Shown in pieces: positions 16,944 through 26,200 of a stretch of DNA of 64,000 nucleotides; position 1 is the first letter of the stretch; each line of letters begins with the position of its first letter. The position numbers and the translations under genes were made by a program. Origin of the DNA: Alphaproteobacteria bacterium (GTDB lineage: Bacteria > Pseudomonadota > Alphaproteobacteria > Sphingomonadales > Sphingomonadaceae); assembly GCA_019232625.1 (NCBI GenBank), contig JAFANP010000032.1:58938-122937 (forward strand), in the 5' to 3' direction. Below the pieces are notes generated by a model. The model was given only the letters and a program-made list of their open reading frames with translations, was not told the DNA's origin and searched no databases.

Positions 16944-17969
16944 ATGGGTCGCGCCGAAACTTCCGCCGCATCGCGCGGCGGCGCGCCGCGTGGCGGCGAT
17001 CCCCGGGTTCCTTCCTGGGTGGTGGGGCGCTCCGCCCCCTTCGGCGAGGTTCTCGACCGCATCGTCAGGCTGGCCGACTATGACGTCCCCGTCCTGGTCG
17101 AGGGGGAGACCGGCACCGGCAAGGACGTGATCGTCCGACTGCTCCACTATCTGAGCGGCCGCGCGCCGCAGCCCTTCGTGCCGGTGAATGCCGGGGCGCT
17201 TCCCGATTCGCTGTTCGAGAAGGAATTGTTCGGCCACGCCGCCGGCGCGTTCACCGACGCCAAGGGCCGCGGCAAGGGGCTGGTGGAGGTGGCGGAGGGC
17301 GGGACGCTGTTCCTCGACGAGATCGACTCGCTGAGCGCCCACGGCCAGGTCGCGCTGCTGCGCTTCCTCCAGGACGGCAGCTATCGGCCGGTCGGCGCCA
17401 CCCGGGACGCCGTGGCGGACGTGCGGGTCGTCACCGCCACCAACGCCGACCCCAATGCGCTGCTCGACGCCGGGCGGGTGCGGCGGGACCTTTATTACCG
17501 CCTCTCCGGAATCACCGTTCGCATTCCGCCGCTTCGGGAGCGGCCCGACGACGTGCTGCCGCTCGCCGAGCATTTCCTCGCCGAGCTCAACGCGCGGGCG
17601 CCGGGGCGGCGGGCGCGCCGGCTGGGCGCGGAGCTGCCGCCCTGGCTGCTGCGCCAGGCCTGGCCCGGCAACGTCCGGGAGCTTCGCAGCACGATCGAGC
17701 ATTGCTTCATCATGAGCGACGGCGAGGCGCTGGGGCTGCCGCGCCGCGCCGCCGGGGCGCGCGAGCCCGCGCCCGCCATCGGCTTCCGCGAGGCCAAGGC
17801 GCGCGCCGTCACCGCGTTCGAGCGCGACTATCTCGAGGAGCTGATGCATCGGCACCGCGGCAACGTCACCCGCGCCGCTCTGGCCGCCGGCAAGGAGCGC
17901 AAGGCCTTCTCCCGCCTGCTGCGCAAGCACGGCGTGGAGCGCGCCCGCTACACGCAGGAGCCGGCCTAA
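16944..17969 (+). CDS. PspF-like sigma-54-dependent transcriptional activator
   Basis: A 341-residue bacterial enhancer-binding protein that remodels sigma-54 RNA polymerase by ATP hydrolysis. After a short N-terminus of about 25 residues with no receiver or sensor domain, the AAA+ domain shows Walker A GETGTGKD (54-61), the sigma-54 contact loop GAFTDA (101-106, a variant of GAFTGA), Walker B TLFLDE (121-126), an RRDLYYRL arginine-finger region and WPGNVREL. A Fis-type helix-turn-helix ends the protein (RGNVTRAALAAG, then FSRLLRKHGV). The ATG at 16944 follows GGAAGGGG. The gene faces the eCIS operon, whose first gene has a perfect -24/-12 promoter, so I infer it is the dedicated activator. 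Lacking a sensor domain, it may be controlled by a partner protein or by its own level. Confidence 0.9.
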   Translation: MGRAETSAASRGGAPRGGDPRVPSWVVGRSAPFGEVLDRIVRLADYDVPVLVEGETGTGKDVIVRLLHYLSGRAPQPFVPVNAGALPDSLFEKELFGHAAGAFTDAKGRGKGLVEVAEGGTLFLDEIDSLSAHGQVALLRFLQDGSYRPVGATRDAVADVRVVTATNADPNALLDAGRVRRDLYYRLSGITVRIPPLRERPDDVLPLAEHFLAELNARAPGRRARRLGAELPPWLLRQAWPGNVRELRSTIEHCFIMSDGEALGLPRRAAGAREPAPAIGFREAKARAVTAFERDYLEELMHRHRGNVTRAALAAGKERKAFSRLLRKHGVERARYTQEPA

Positions 17970-18041
17970 AGCGCGATCGGCCCAGGTCGACGCACGGCCC
18001 CGCGCATCCTGGGTAGCCGGTGAGCCTGTCGAACCGGCGTA

Positions 18042-18072
18042 TCGAAGGACCGCCTCGATAGGAGACCTTCGA
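18042..18072. terminator. Inverted repeat between convergent genes, possible terminator
   Basis: TCGAAGG (18042-18048) and CCTTCGA (18066-18072) form a 7-bp stem in the 122-nt gap between the convergent activator gene and the last eCIS gene. A GC-rich palindrome around CCCGCGGG follows near 18080. There is no clear U-tract, so termination is inferred from position only. The adjacent GAGCCTGTCGAA sequence resembles a dispersed sphingomonad repeat. Confidence 0.35.
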
Positions 18073-18091
18073 CGCCGCCCGCGGGTGGCGT

Positions 18092-21000
18092 TCAGACGAG
18101 CTGCATGAAGCCGTCGGTCATCAGCGCGCCGAAGTCTATGTCGGGGCGGGTGATCTCGATCCGGTCGGTGTTGAAGTCGAGCCCGGTCCGTTCCGACCAG
18201 GCGATCGGCACGGTCACTCCGACCGCCAGTTCCGGGCCGAAGGAGCCGAGCTGGCGCCGCCACGGGCCCCAGGTGTGGTCGATCGAGGTCAGCAGGAGGT
18301 CGACGCCGGCGGTGACGCTGGCATTGACTCCGACCTCGAATTGCGGGCGCGCCTCGGCATGGGCGCTGGCGGTGAGCGACAGCCCTTCCGAAGGCGTCCA
18401 GTGGAGGTGGACGTCGGCGCGCGCCTCGGCGAGGAGGCCGAGCCGCGCGTCGAGCCCGACCCGGCCCTGGACGTAGGCGACGGCCGCGCGGGCGCGCAGG
18501 CCGCCGCCTATGTCGAGGGTGAAGCCGGCGCCGGCGGGGACGACGAACGAGGCGTTGCCGTCGACCACCGCCTCCTCGGGCTTGGCGAGCTCGAAGGTGG
18601 CGTGGACGGCGGTGTTCTGGAGCGTGCCCGGGCCGACGAAGGCGTCGAAGCTCAGCCGCGCGTCGCAGAAGGCGAAGATGCCGATGCCGATTCCGCCGAG
18701 CGACACGCCCCAGATGGGGAATTCGGGCGGCGCGACGTGGAGCAGCTCGCGATTGTAGCTTCGCCGCGCGAAGACTTCGTGGGTGGGCGGAAGGGCGATC
18801 TCGCCGCTGACGATGACCCGCCCGTCGCGGGTCAGCTCGATGCCGGCGGTGCCGGTGAGGATTCCGAAGCGCAGCGAAGCCGAGCCGCGTCCGGTGATGG
18901 TGAAGGCGTTGGCGACCTGCCCCGGCACCGGCTGGCCGGCCTCGTCGAGCCGGGCGTTGGTGGCGTTGACCTCGAGCGAGCCCGAGGCGATCCCCTGCTG
19001 GAAGGCGGCGGTGCCGTGGATGGTGACGACCGGCCCGTCGAGGCTGACGGTCAGCATGCCGGTCGCCGGCGGGATGCTGAAGCGCGCGCTGCCGGTGCCG
19101 GAGAGGCGCCATTGCCCGTCGTCGGGATTGTAATTGGCCCGCGCCGACAAGGTGGCGTCGGTGATGCCCGGGATGTTGGAGACGGGCAGCGGGATGTTGG
19201 TGGCGGCGATGGTGAGCCCGGTCTCCCGGGTGTAGCCGACGGTGACGGTGGAGCCGGCGAGCGGCGGGGCGAGGTTCAGCGTCCCGCCGAGCTCGACGAC
19301 GTCGCGGGAGAAGTGGCCGGTGACCGTGCCCGAGGTGACTCCGGGCAGCACCCCCTCCCGCACCCCTGCGTTGAGGGTGAGGTCGAGCGTGTCGTTGGCC
19401 ATCGAGTAGCGCAGCCGCGCCGAGGCGGGGTTGAGGAAGTTCAAGGTGAAGTTGAACGTGCCCTCGAGGATCGTGTCGTCGGCGGTGGTGCGCGCCGTGA
19501 TCGTGCCCGAGCCGACATTGTCGACCACCACGGTGGCGCTTCCGCCGAGGAAGATGCCGTGCTCGCCGAAGCCTATGTCGATCGCCGCGTCGGTGATCCT
19601 GACCGGACCGAAGCTCAGCCGGTCGGTGGGGATCGGGAAGCGGACGAAGACCTCGTTGCCGCGCAGCATGATCGGGATGCGCAGGTTCGGGAACAGCGCC
19701 TTGGTGGCGAGGATCTCGCCGGTCGCGAAGATGTCGCCTTGCGGCGAGAGCCCCGCTTCCTGCACCGCGATCGGGCTGGCGCCGTGGATGCTGAGCCGGC
19801 CCATCAGCTCGTTTATCCAGGCGCGGTCGGCATAGCCGCCATAGCCGAGGTCCGGGTGCCACTTGATGTTGATCCCGAAGGCGGGCTGGGTGATCTTGCC
19901 GGTCGAGGTGAAGGGCTGGCCCCGCACCGTGGCGATCACCTGTCCGGGGGAGAGCGGGATGTTCGAGCCGAGCAGGGCGCGCTGCGGCTCGGAGGTGCCG
20001 GTGGGCGGCGTCATCGCCATCGTGATTCCGCCGGCGCCGACCGAGAAGCCGCGGTAGAACTGGTTGGCGCCGGCGCTCGCCGTGCCGCTCCCCGCGCTGC
20101 CGCTGGGGATGTTGTCGGTCACCCGGACGTTGCCGGGATTGCTGTAGTCGACCTGGCGGTAGAAGCCGCCGCGGGCATTGTCGAGCGCGTAGAAGGAGGC
20201 GGTCACGCGGGTGGGGTTGGCGGCGTAGACGAGGCCGCGCTGCATGATCTCGGCCTGCGACAGCGGGACCAGCTGCGCGAGGTGGGTGCCGTCGATGATG
20301 TTCTGCTTCGTCCAGCTGTCGCTGGTGCCGCTGGTGGGGACGGTGCGCTTGCCCAGATACTGGACCGTCCAGCTCGAGCTCGCGGCCGGCGCCGCCCCGG
20401 CCGCGGGCGAGGGGGCGGCCGGAACGGCGCCGGTTCCGGGCGTCGCCGCGGCCGCGGGGGTGCCGGGGGCGGCGCCCGGCGCGCTCGCCGCTCCGCCCGC
20501 GCCGGAGCCGCGGATCGTGTCCCAGACCGGCTCGGCGAGGCTGTTGGCGGTGAAGAAGCCGGCGGTGCGCGCCGCGCCGACGATCGCGTCGAAATCCGCC
20601 TTCATCGCGCTGGCGATGTTGGAGCCGGACGACCGGTTGGTGCCCTGCTCCAGCAGCCAGAAATTGGGAAAGGCGTCGGCGCCGCCGAGCTGGAGCTCGT
20701 GGATATGGTCGACGTCGAACAGGGTGGCGCCGCCCGCGGCGTTCCAGATCGGCAGCAGGATCTCGTCCGTCGTCGAGAGCTGCGTCGAGGTTCCGATCAG
20801 GAGGAAGTTGAGGCCCGCCCCGCTGGTCGCCGCGGACTTGAGGTAGCATATCTCCTGGCCGTCGCGGATGATGCCGGAGGGGGAGGTCCGGACCCGGTCC
20901 TCGATCTTGGTCTTGACCGCGGCGGCCGAGCCGCGCAGCTCGCGCAGCCATTTCTGCCGCGCCGTGTCCGAGCCGCGGCGGGTCTTGCCCGTGTAGCGCC

Positions 21001-22192
21001 AGGGGCCACCGCTTCCGACCGCGGCGATGCTGGGCCGCGACCCGTTGGGCGTGGCGCCGGGCTGCTCCCCCTTCCAGACGCCGCCGATCTGAGGGACGGG
21101 CAGGGCGTTGAACTCCAGCACCGGCCCGGCCGGATCGATCCGGATGGTCCCCACGGCGTGCGGAAAGGGCGCCCCCGGCGTCGGCGCGGGCGCGGTCGGC
21201 GGCGCGGTCGGAGGCGACGGCACGCGCTGGATGCGCTGCGGCTGGGCGCGCGAGGAGCCGCCGCTCTGCTGGACGGTGTGGGTGAGCTCGTGCGCCAGCA
21301 GGCTGCGGCCCGGCGTGGTCGACGGCTGATACTGGCCCGGGCCGAAGAAGATGTCCTGGCCGATGGTGAAGGCCTTGGCGTGGACCGCGCCTGCAAGGTC
21401 GCCCGCCCGCGCCCCGTCATGGACCCTGACGCCGGAAAGATCGCGGCCGAAGCGCGGCTCCATGTAGCTCAGCACGTCGCCCGGAAGCGGCTGGCCGCCG
21501 CCGCGCATCGCGGCGATGCCGCTCTCCACCGAAGCGGGCGCGGTGAAGCCGGCGGCGGACGTCGCCTCGCGCTGCACCGGGGCGGGGGCGGGCGGCTCCT
21601 TCTTCTCCGGCTCCGCCTGCTGGAGCGTCGCGGGCGCCACCACCGTCTCGCGCTGGACCGCGCCGTCGAGCGGCTTGGCCTGGATCGAGGTCTCGAGGAC
21701 GGTGTCGTCGTCGACATTGTCGCGCTGAAGGGTGCCGGCGAGCGGCTTGGTCTGGAGCAGATCGGGCTCCTGCTTCCCGCTCTTGGGCTTGGGCGGGGGC
21801 GAGGCGGGTTTCGTCTGGAGCGTCTCCTCGTCGGGCTTGCGCAGCGGCTTCGGGCGCGGGTCGGCGCGGCGCTGCAGCAGCTGGCCGAGCTCTTTGGCCT
21901 TGGGATCCTCCTTCTTCTCGCGCTGCTCGATCGGCCGCTTCTCCTCGCGCTGCACCGCCCGGCGGCTCGCCGCGCCGGGGGCGGGGAGGGGCGAGATGGC
22001 CGGCGCTGCCGCCGGCCCTCCGGACGAGGTGATGCTGCCCGCCACCCGGTCCGCCTCGGCCTCGAACCGGTCGTGCGCCGGCCCGACCTCGAGCTTCGCC
22101 TGGATCGGTGCCGCTGCGGGCCGGGCCGGCCCGGCGGCCGGGAGGGCGCGCGCCTTTGCGGCGGCCGCGGCGGGGGCGGCGTAGGTCCCCAC
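18092..22192 (-). CDS. eCIS core DUF4157 protein with HNH-like nuclease motif
   Basis: A 1366-residue protein and the last gene of the eCIS operon. Residues 1-230 are disordered and repeat short LQTKP/IQAKP/LQRR motifs typical of eCIS-linked DUF4157 proteins. DUF4157 spans about 230-310, with MEPRFGRDLSGVRVHDG and a zinc-metalloprotease-like HELTH at 301-305. A module at about 400-545 carries DHIHE (495-499), QLGGADAFPN, LLEQGTN and RSSGS, the pattern of HNH-type nucleases. The remaining 800 residues are beta-rich, with glycine/threonine-rich repeats and no membrane anchor. The start is a GTG at 22192 just after the preceding stop. It may be a particle-loaded effector, with DUF4157 as processing or packaging domain; nuclease activity is inferred from motif only. 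Confidence 0.85.
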   Translation of the reverse strand: MGTYAAPAAAAAKARALPAAGPARPAAAPIQAKLEVGPAHDRFEAEADRVAGSITSSGGPAAAPAISPLPAPGAASRRAVQREEKRPIEQREKKEDPKAKELGQLLQRRADPRPKPLRKPDEETLQTKPASPPPKPKSGKQEPDLLQTKPLAGTLQRDNVDDDTVLETSIQAKPLDGAVQRETVVAPATLQQAEPEKKEPPAPAPVQREATSAAGFTAPASVESGIAAMRGGGQPLPGDVLSYMEPRFGRDLSGVRVHDGARAGDLAGAVHAKAFTIGQDIFFGPGQYQPSTTPGRSLLAHELTHTVQQSGGSSRAQPQRIQRVPSPPTAPPTAPAPTPGAPFPHAVGTIRIDPAGPVLEFNALPVPQIGGVWKGEQPGATPNGSRPSIAAVGSGGPWRYTGKTRRGSDTARQKWLRELRGSAAAVKTKIEDRVRTSPSGIIRDGQEICYLKSAATSGAGLNFLLIGTSTQLSTTDEILLPIWNAAGGATLFDVDHIHELQLGGADAFPNFWLLEQGTNRSSGSNIASAMKADFDAIVGAARTAGFFTANSLAEPVWDTIRGSGAGGAASAPGAAPGTPAAAATPGTGAVPAAPSPAAGAAPAASSSWTVQYLGKRTVPTSGTSDSWTKQNIIDGTHLAQLVPLSQAEIMQRGLVYAANPTRVTASFYALDNARGGFYRQVDYSNPGNVRVTDNIPSGSAGSGTASAGANQFYRGFSVGAGGITMAMTPPTGTSEPQRALLGSNIPLSPGQVIATVRGQPFTSTGKITQPAFGINIKWHPDLGYGGYADRAWINELMGRLSIHGASPIAVQEAGLSPQGDIFATGEILATKALFPNLRIPIMLRGNEVFVRFPIPTDRLSFGPVRITDAAIDIGFGEHGIFLGGSATVVVDNVGSGTITARTTADDTILEGTFNFTLNFLNPASARLRYSMANDTLDLTLNAGVREGVLPGVTSGTVTGHFSRDVVELGGTLNLAPPLAGSTVTVGYTRETGLTIAATNIPLPVSNIPGITDATLSARANYNPDDGQWRLSGTGSARFSIPPATGMLTVSLDGPVVTIHGTAAFQQGIASGSLEVNATNARLDEAGQPVPGQVANAFTITGRGSASLRFGILTGTAGIELTRDGRVIVSGEIALPPTHEVFARRSYNRELLHVAPPEFPIWGVSLGGIGIGIFAFCDARLSFDAFVGPGTLQNTAVHATFELAKPEEAVVDGNASFVVPAGAGFTLDIGGGLRARAAVAYVQGRVGLDARLGLLAEARADVHLHWTPSEGLSLTASAHAEARPQFEVGVNASVTAGVDLLLTSIDHTWGPWRRQLGSFGPELAVGVTVPIAWSERTGLDFNTDRIEITRPDIDFGALMTDGFMQLV

Positions 22193-22193
22193 T

Positions 22194-23252
22194 TCAGCTC
22201 GACAGGCCGGTGATCTGCTTGAGCACGTGGCCGATCGCGCGCCGCAGCATGCCTGCATCCTCCTCGGCGAGGCCGGTCATCGAGGCGACCCGGCGATCGG
22301 TGCTTCGCGCCAGCTTCTTCATGTCGTCGGCGGTGGTGACGTTCTGCTGGCGGAGGCCGGCCACGGCGCGGTCGATGGTCGCGTCGGGCACCTTGATGTC
22401 GTCGCGCGCCTTCATCACCGCGCCGACCGTGCCGACGTCCACGGCGCTGCGCTGGGGCCCGCTGATCACCAGATTGGCGCGCGGGGGGTCGCCCAGGAGG
22501 CGCCCCGCCTTGGGGTCGGTGCTGAGGACCACGTGGTCGGGGCCCTTGTCGGGCGTGACGTCCACCTTGGCGATCTCGATGCCCTGCCGCCGGGCGACCT
22601 GCACCGCCTCCTCCAGAGGCAGCTTGACGAGGTCGGGCATCACGATCCGCCCCGAGAGGTCGGGCCCGTCGGGGCAGGCGCCCTTGCCGGCGCCCGACAG
22701 ATCGAGCAGCCGGTAGGCGGTCCCGCCGGGCTCGATCGGGATCGAGCGGTCGTCGACGAGGAGGGGCTTGCCGCCGGCATCGGCCACCATCAGCACCGCC
22801 TGGTCGCCCTTCTTCACCGTGAAGCGGAACATCCCGCCGGGCCCGGTCTTGCCGCAGGCCAGGGCCTTTCCCTTGGGATCGAGCGCCGAGACGGTGAGCT
22901 CGGGCACGCCGGCGCCGTCCCTCACCACGCGCCCCGACAGGGTCATCGCCCCCGCCTGCGGGACCGGCGTGGCCACCGCCCCCGCGAGGTCGTCGAGACG
23001 CGCTCGGGCCTGCTGCTCTCCGCTCGCGATCCGCGCCTCGAGCGCCGCGTCGGTCCGCGCGTCCAGCCGCCCCTGGCCCTCCAGCCAGACGCGGCGCTTG
23101 CGGTCCATCGCCAGCCGGGCCGCCGCGGCGTCGTAGCCGCCGGCGAAATGGCCGGAGAGAAGGGCGTAGAGGCGGTCGCCGGGAGACTGGATGGGATCGG
23201 CGCCGCCCGTGCCGGTGCCGTTGCCGTCGTCGGCCTGCTGCGTGTCAACCAT
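22194..23252 (-). CDS. eCIS-linked protein with PASTA and carboxypeptidase-regulatory-like domains
   Basis: A 352-residue protein. Residues about 25-100 are charged and helical. Residues 103-160 look like a CarboxypepD-regulatory/Cna-B-type beta sandwich (MTLSGRVVRDGAGVPELTV, then TGPGGMFRFTV). Residues 205-266 form a PASTA domain (MPDLVKLPLEEAVQVARRQG, ending LVISGP), a fold that usually binds peptidoglycan or beta-lactams. The last 80 residues are helical with a helix-hairpin-helix-like pattern. A good AGGAG lies 7 nt before the ATG. It follows the beta-helix gene by 1 nt and precedes the DUF4157 gene. A cell-wall-contact or cargo-adaptor role is possible; no function is established. Confidence 0.75.
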   Translation of the reverse strand: MVDTQQADDGNGTGTGGADPIQSPGDRLYALLSGHFAGGYDAAAARLAMDRKRRVWLEGQGRLDARTDAALEARIASGEQQARARLDDLAGAVATPVPQAGAMTLSGRVVRDGAGVPELTVSALDPKGKALACGKTGPGGMFRFTVKKGDQAVLMVADAGGKPLLVDDRSIPIEPGGTAYRLLDLSGAGKGACPDGPDLSGRIVMPDLVKLPLEEAVQVARRQGIEIAKVDVTPDKGPDHVVLSTDPKAGRLLGDPPRANLVISGPQRSAVDVGTVGAVMKARDDIKVPDATIDRAVAGLRQQNVTTADDMKKLARSTDRRVASMTGLAEEDAGMLRRAIGHVLKQITGLSS

Positions 23253-23253
23253 T

Positions 23254-26200
23254 CTACACTCCTGTGGTGAAATGCCGCTCCCGAACGGCGACCATCTGGC
23301 TGCCGCTCGCGAAGCCGACGGCGTCGCTGGACCCGGCATGGTCGAACAGCCTCTCGCTGAGGTGCATCGCCGCTTCGGCGGCCTTGTCGCAATAATCGGG
23401 CGTCGCGAAGGACCTGTTGGGGCCGGGGATCGAGCGGCTCGGCTTGCCGATCGCCATGAAGCAGTGGCTGCCGAAATTGTGGTGCTGCAGCACCGAAAGG
23501 CCGAGGCTGAAGCCGGAAAGCTGGGGCGCCTGGGCGCCGCCCACCTTCCAGCTCGGCTCGCTGAAGCGGTTGTCCGTCATCTGGTTGGTGATGCCGAAGA
23601 CGCAGGCATGGACCAGCGCCAGGTCGAGCGCGTTCAGAAGCACGTCCGCGTCGCACTGGTTGCCGGCCATCTTGACGTCGTCGAGCGAGATCAGCCCGAT
23701 CAGCGCCGGGACGAGTGTGATCGGCAGGGCCAGCCCGTCGAATCGGGTCTGGTTGTCGGAGAAGAGGACGCGGCCGGTGGTGACGGCGAGCTTCTGGGTC
23801 CCGTTGCCGCCGGTCTGGACGTCCTGCACCGGGCCGATGCTGAACGGCAGGTCGATGAAATCGGCGCCGATGCCGAAGTTGATCACCGAGATCACCGCAT
23901 TGCCCATCAGGGTGGGCAAGGGGTCGAGCTGGAACAGGGTTGTGAGGCCGGCAGGTACGGGCGGCGGCGCCGGGTTCCCCGCGGTCGGCGACCGGTTGAG
24001 GGCGGCGAGGAACAGGGTGATCCAGAAGGTGCTTGCCGCCGCGGCGCCGAGCGAGGCGAGCTGGTTGTCGCTGATCGACATGGCGCCGGCGCCGGTGACC
24101 TCCAGCGCGCGGCCTTCCGGCGTGCTCACCTGGTTGCCGTGGACGGCGAGCGCCTCGCGGCCGCTCTGGATCAGGAAGGCGTTGCTCTCCTGACCGGGGA
24201 GCTGGAGGGTCGAGAGCGGCACCAGGCCGGGCTCGACGTAGCGGATGACGATTCCGCCGCGCTGGCCCACGGCGGGGAAGTCGTTGATGGCGAGGATGCG
24301 CCGGCCGTTGTCGTGGATGCGGTTGCGCGCGATGCGGGCGTGGGCGAGGCCGGCGGCGAAGAAGCCGCAGATCGGCCCGGAGCGGCGGCTGCCGCAGCCT
24401 TCGACGAGGTTGTCGAGGCATTCGAGCTGCTCCGCCCAGCCCAGCACGATCCCGCCCCGCCCCGTGTACACGATCTCGCCGTCGACGAGCGCCGGCGCCG
24501 GGTTGCGGGCGCAATTGCGGATGCGGTTGCCGCGGATCGAGAGGTTCGAGACTCCGCAATATTGCCGATCCTTGGTGAGATCGAATTGAGCGAACGGCGC
24601 GATTCCGGATTCGCCCATGTCGTCAATGTCGTTCTCGACGATGTCGCACTGGACGATGAAGGGATCGGCGTCGGGGCGCATCGGGTTGTTGCCGCCCGGG
24701 ACCGGGATGGTGACCGGGATGTTCCAGCAGCCGTTGGGCGTGACGACGAAGATCCAGAAGACGAGCGTGTAGGCGATGCCGCCGCCCGGCTGCGGCGGCT
24801 TGCTGTATTCGGACCAGTCGACCGTGGTCGCGAACGGAAGGCGGGGCCGGTAGGGCGCCGCTCCGGTGGCGGGGACCATTGCGACGCTGCCCAGCACGAT
24901 CCCGGCCCCGCCGCCGCCGCGAATGCGGTTGCGGCGTATCTCCACCCGCTCGCTTCCGCCCATGACGTGGACGCCGCCCATCGGCAGCGGCACCCGCTCC
25001 TCGGGCCCGAGCGCGGTGAGGGCGTTGCGCTCCAGCCGCATGTCGCTGCCGAGCACGACGATCGCGCTGGTGAGGCCGTTGACGGAACCCGTGCCGCCGG
25101 CGCCGGTCGGCCCGGCGAGAATGGGATCGATGAGGACCTTCGAGCTCTCGACAGAGAGGCGGGCGCCGCCGTTGAACAGCACCGCCGGCGCGTCGCGGGT
25201 GAGGAGCGTCATCGAATCGATCCGGATCGACTCCGTCTCCTGGCCGAACGCGCCGGTGCCGGTGTCGTCGACGGCGATGGCGATCGCCTCGAGCGATTCG
25301 ACGGTGAAATTGCGTATCGTGATCGAGCGGCTGTCGCGAATGGCGACGACCGGCTTGCCCGGCCCGGGGGCGGCCGGGAGCAGCCGGGTGAGCGCGCCGC
25401 ACCCTTCGAGGACGATATTCTCCCGATCCTGGATCAGGACGTTCTCGCGGTGGACGCCGCGCAGCAGGCAGATCTTGCCGCCGCTGTCGGGCAGGCGCGC
25501 CAGCGCCTCGGCGATCGTGTCGACGTCGCCGAAGCTTTCCTGGTTGTCGCCGACCGTCACCTCGCAGCAGCCGGAGGCGTTGGCGAGCTTGCGGATGCGC
25601 CGCCGGCAATCGTGGAACACCGGCGCGGCGCCGGCCACGCCGGTCCAGCGGATGAGGCCGAGCGGAGTGATGTAGCGGCGCGGCGCCGACGGCGGACTGG
25701 GCCGGCGCATCTCCCAGGGGACGATGATCTCGGGCGTGTTCGGCCGCACCGAGAAGGTCCAGCTGTCGCCGACCGGTCCGTCGCCGGTGAAGCTCACGAC
25801 GATGCCGGTGTCGCCGAGCGGGACGCCGGGCGGCGGGGCGACGGCCTTGCCGATCGGCGCGGCGGCGATCGTCTCGCCGCGCCAGACTCGGGCGTAGAGA
25901 TGCCCGTCGGGCGCGTCGACGCCGAGGGCGGCCGCCAGGGTGGCCGCGCGGGCGGTGTCGTTGAAGAACGGCGTCGCCGCCGGTCCGTTGGCGAGGACGA
26001 CGGTGCCGTTGCCCGGATCGTAGGGCGTCTGGACGAGGTAGAAGAGGCCGTGCCGCTCGCCGACCGTCTGGCCGTTGGGCAGGATCGCGTCGCAGCGGAT
26101 CAGCTCGATCACGTCGCCGACCAGCGGTCGCATCAGCTCGTCGCGAGGCTGGGTGAGGAAATCGATCGTGTTGCCGGCCAGAGTCACCCGGTAGAGCGGC

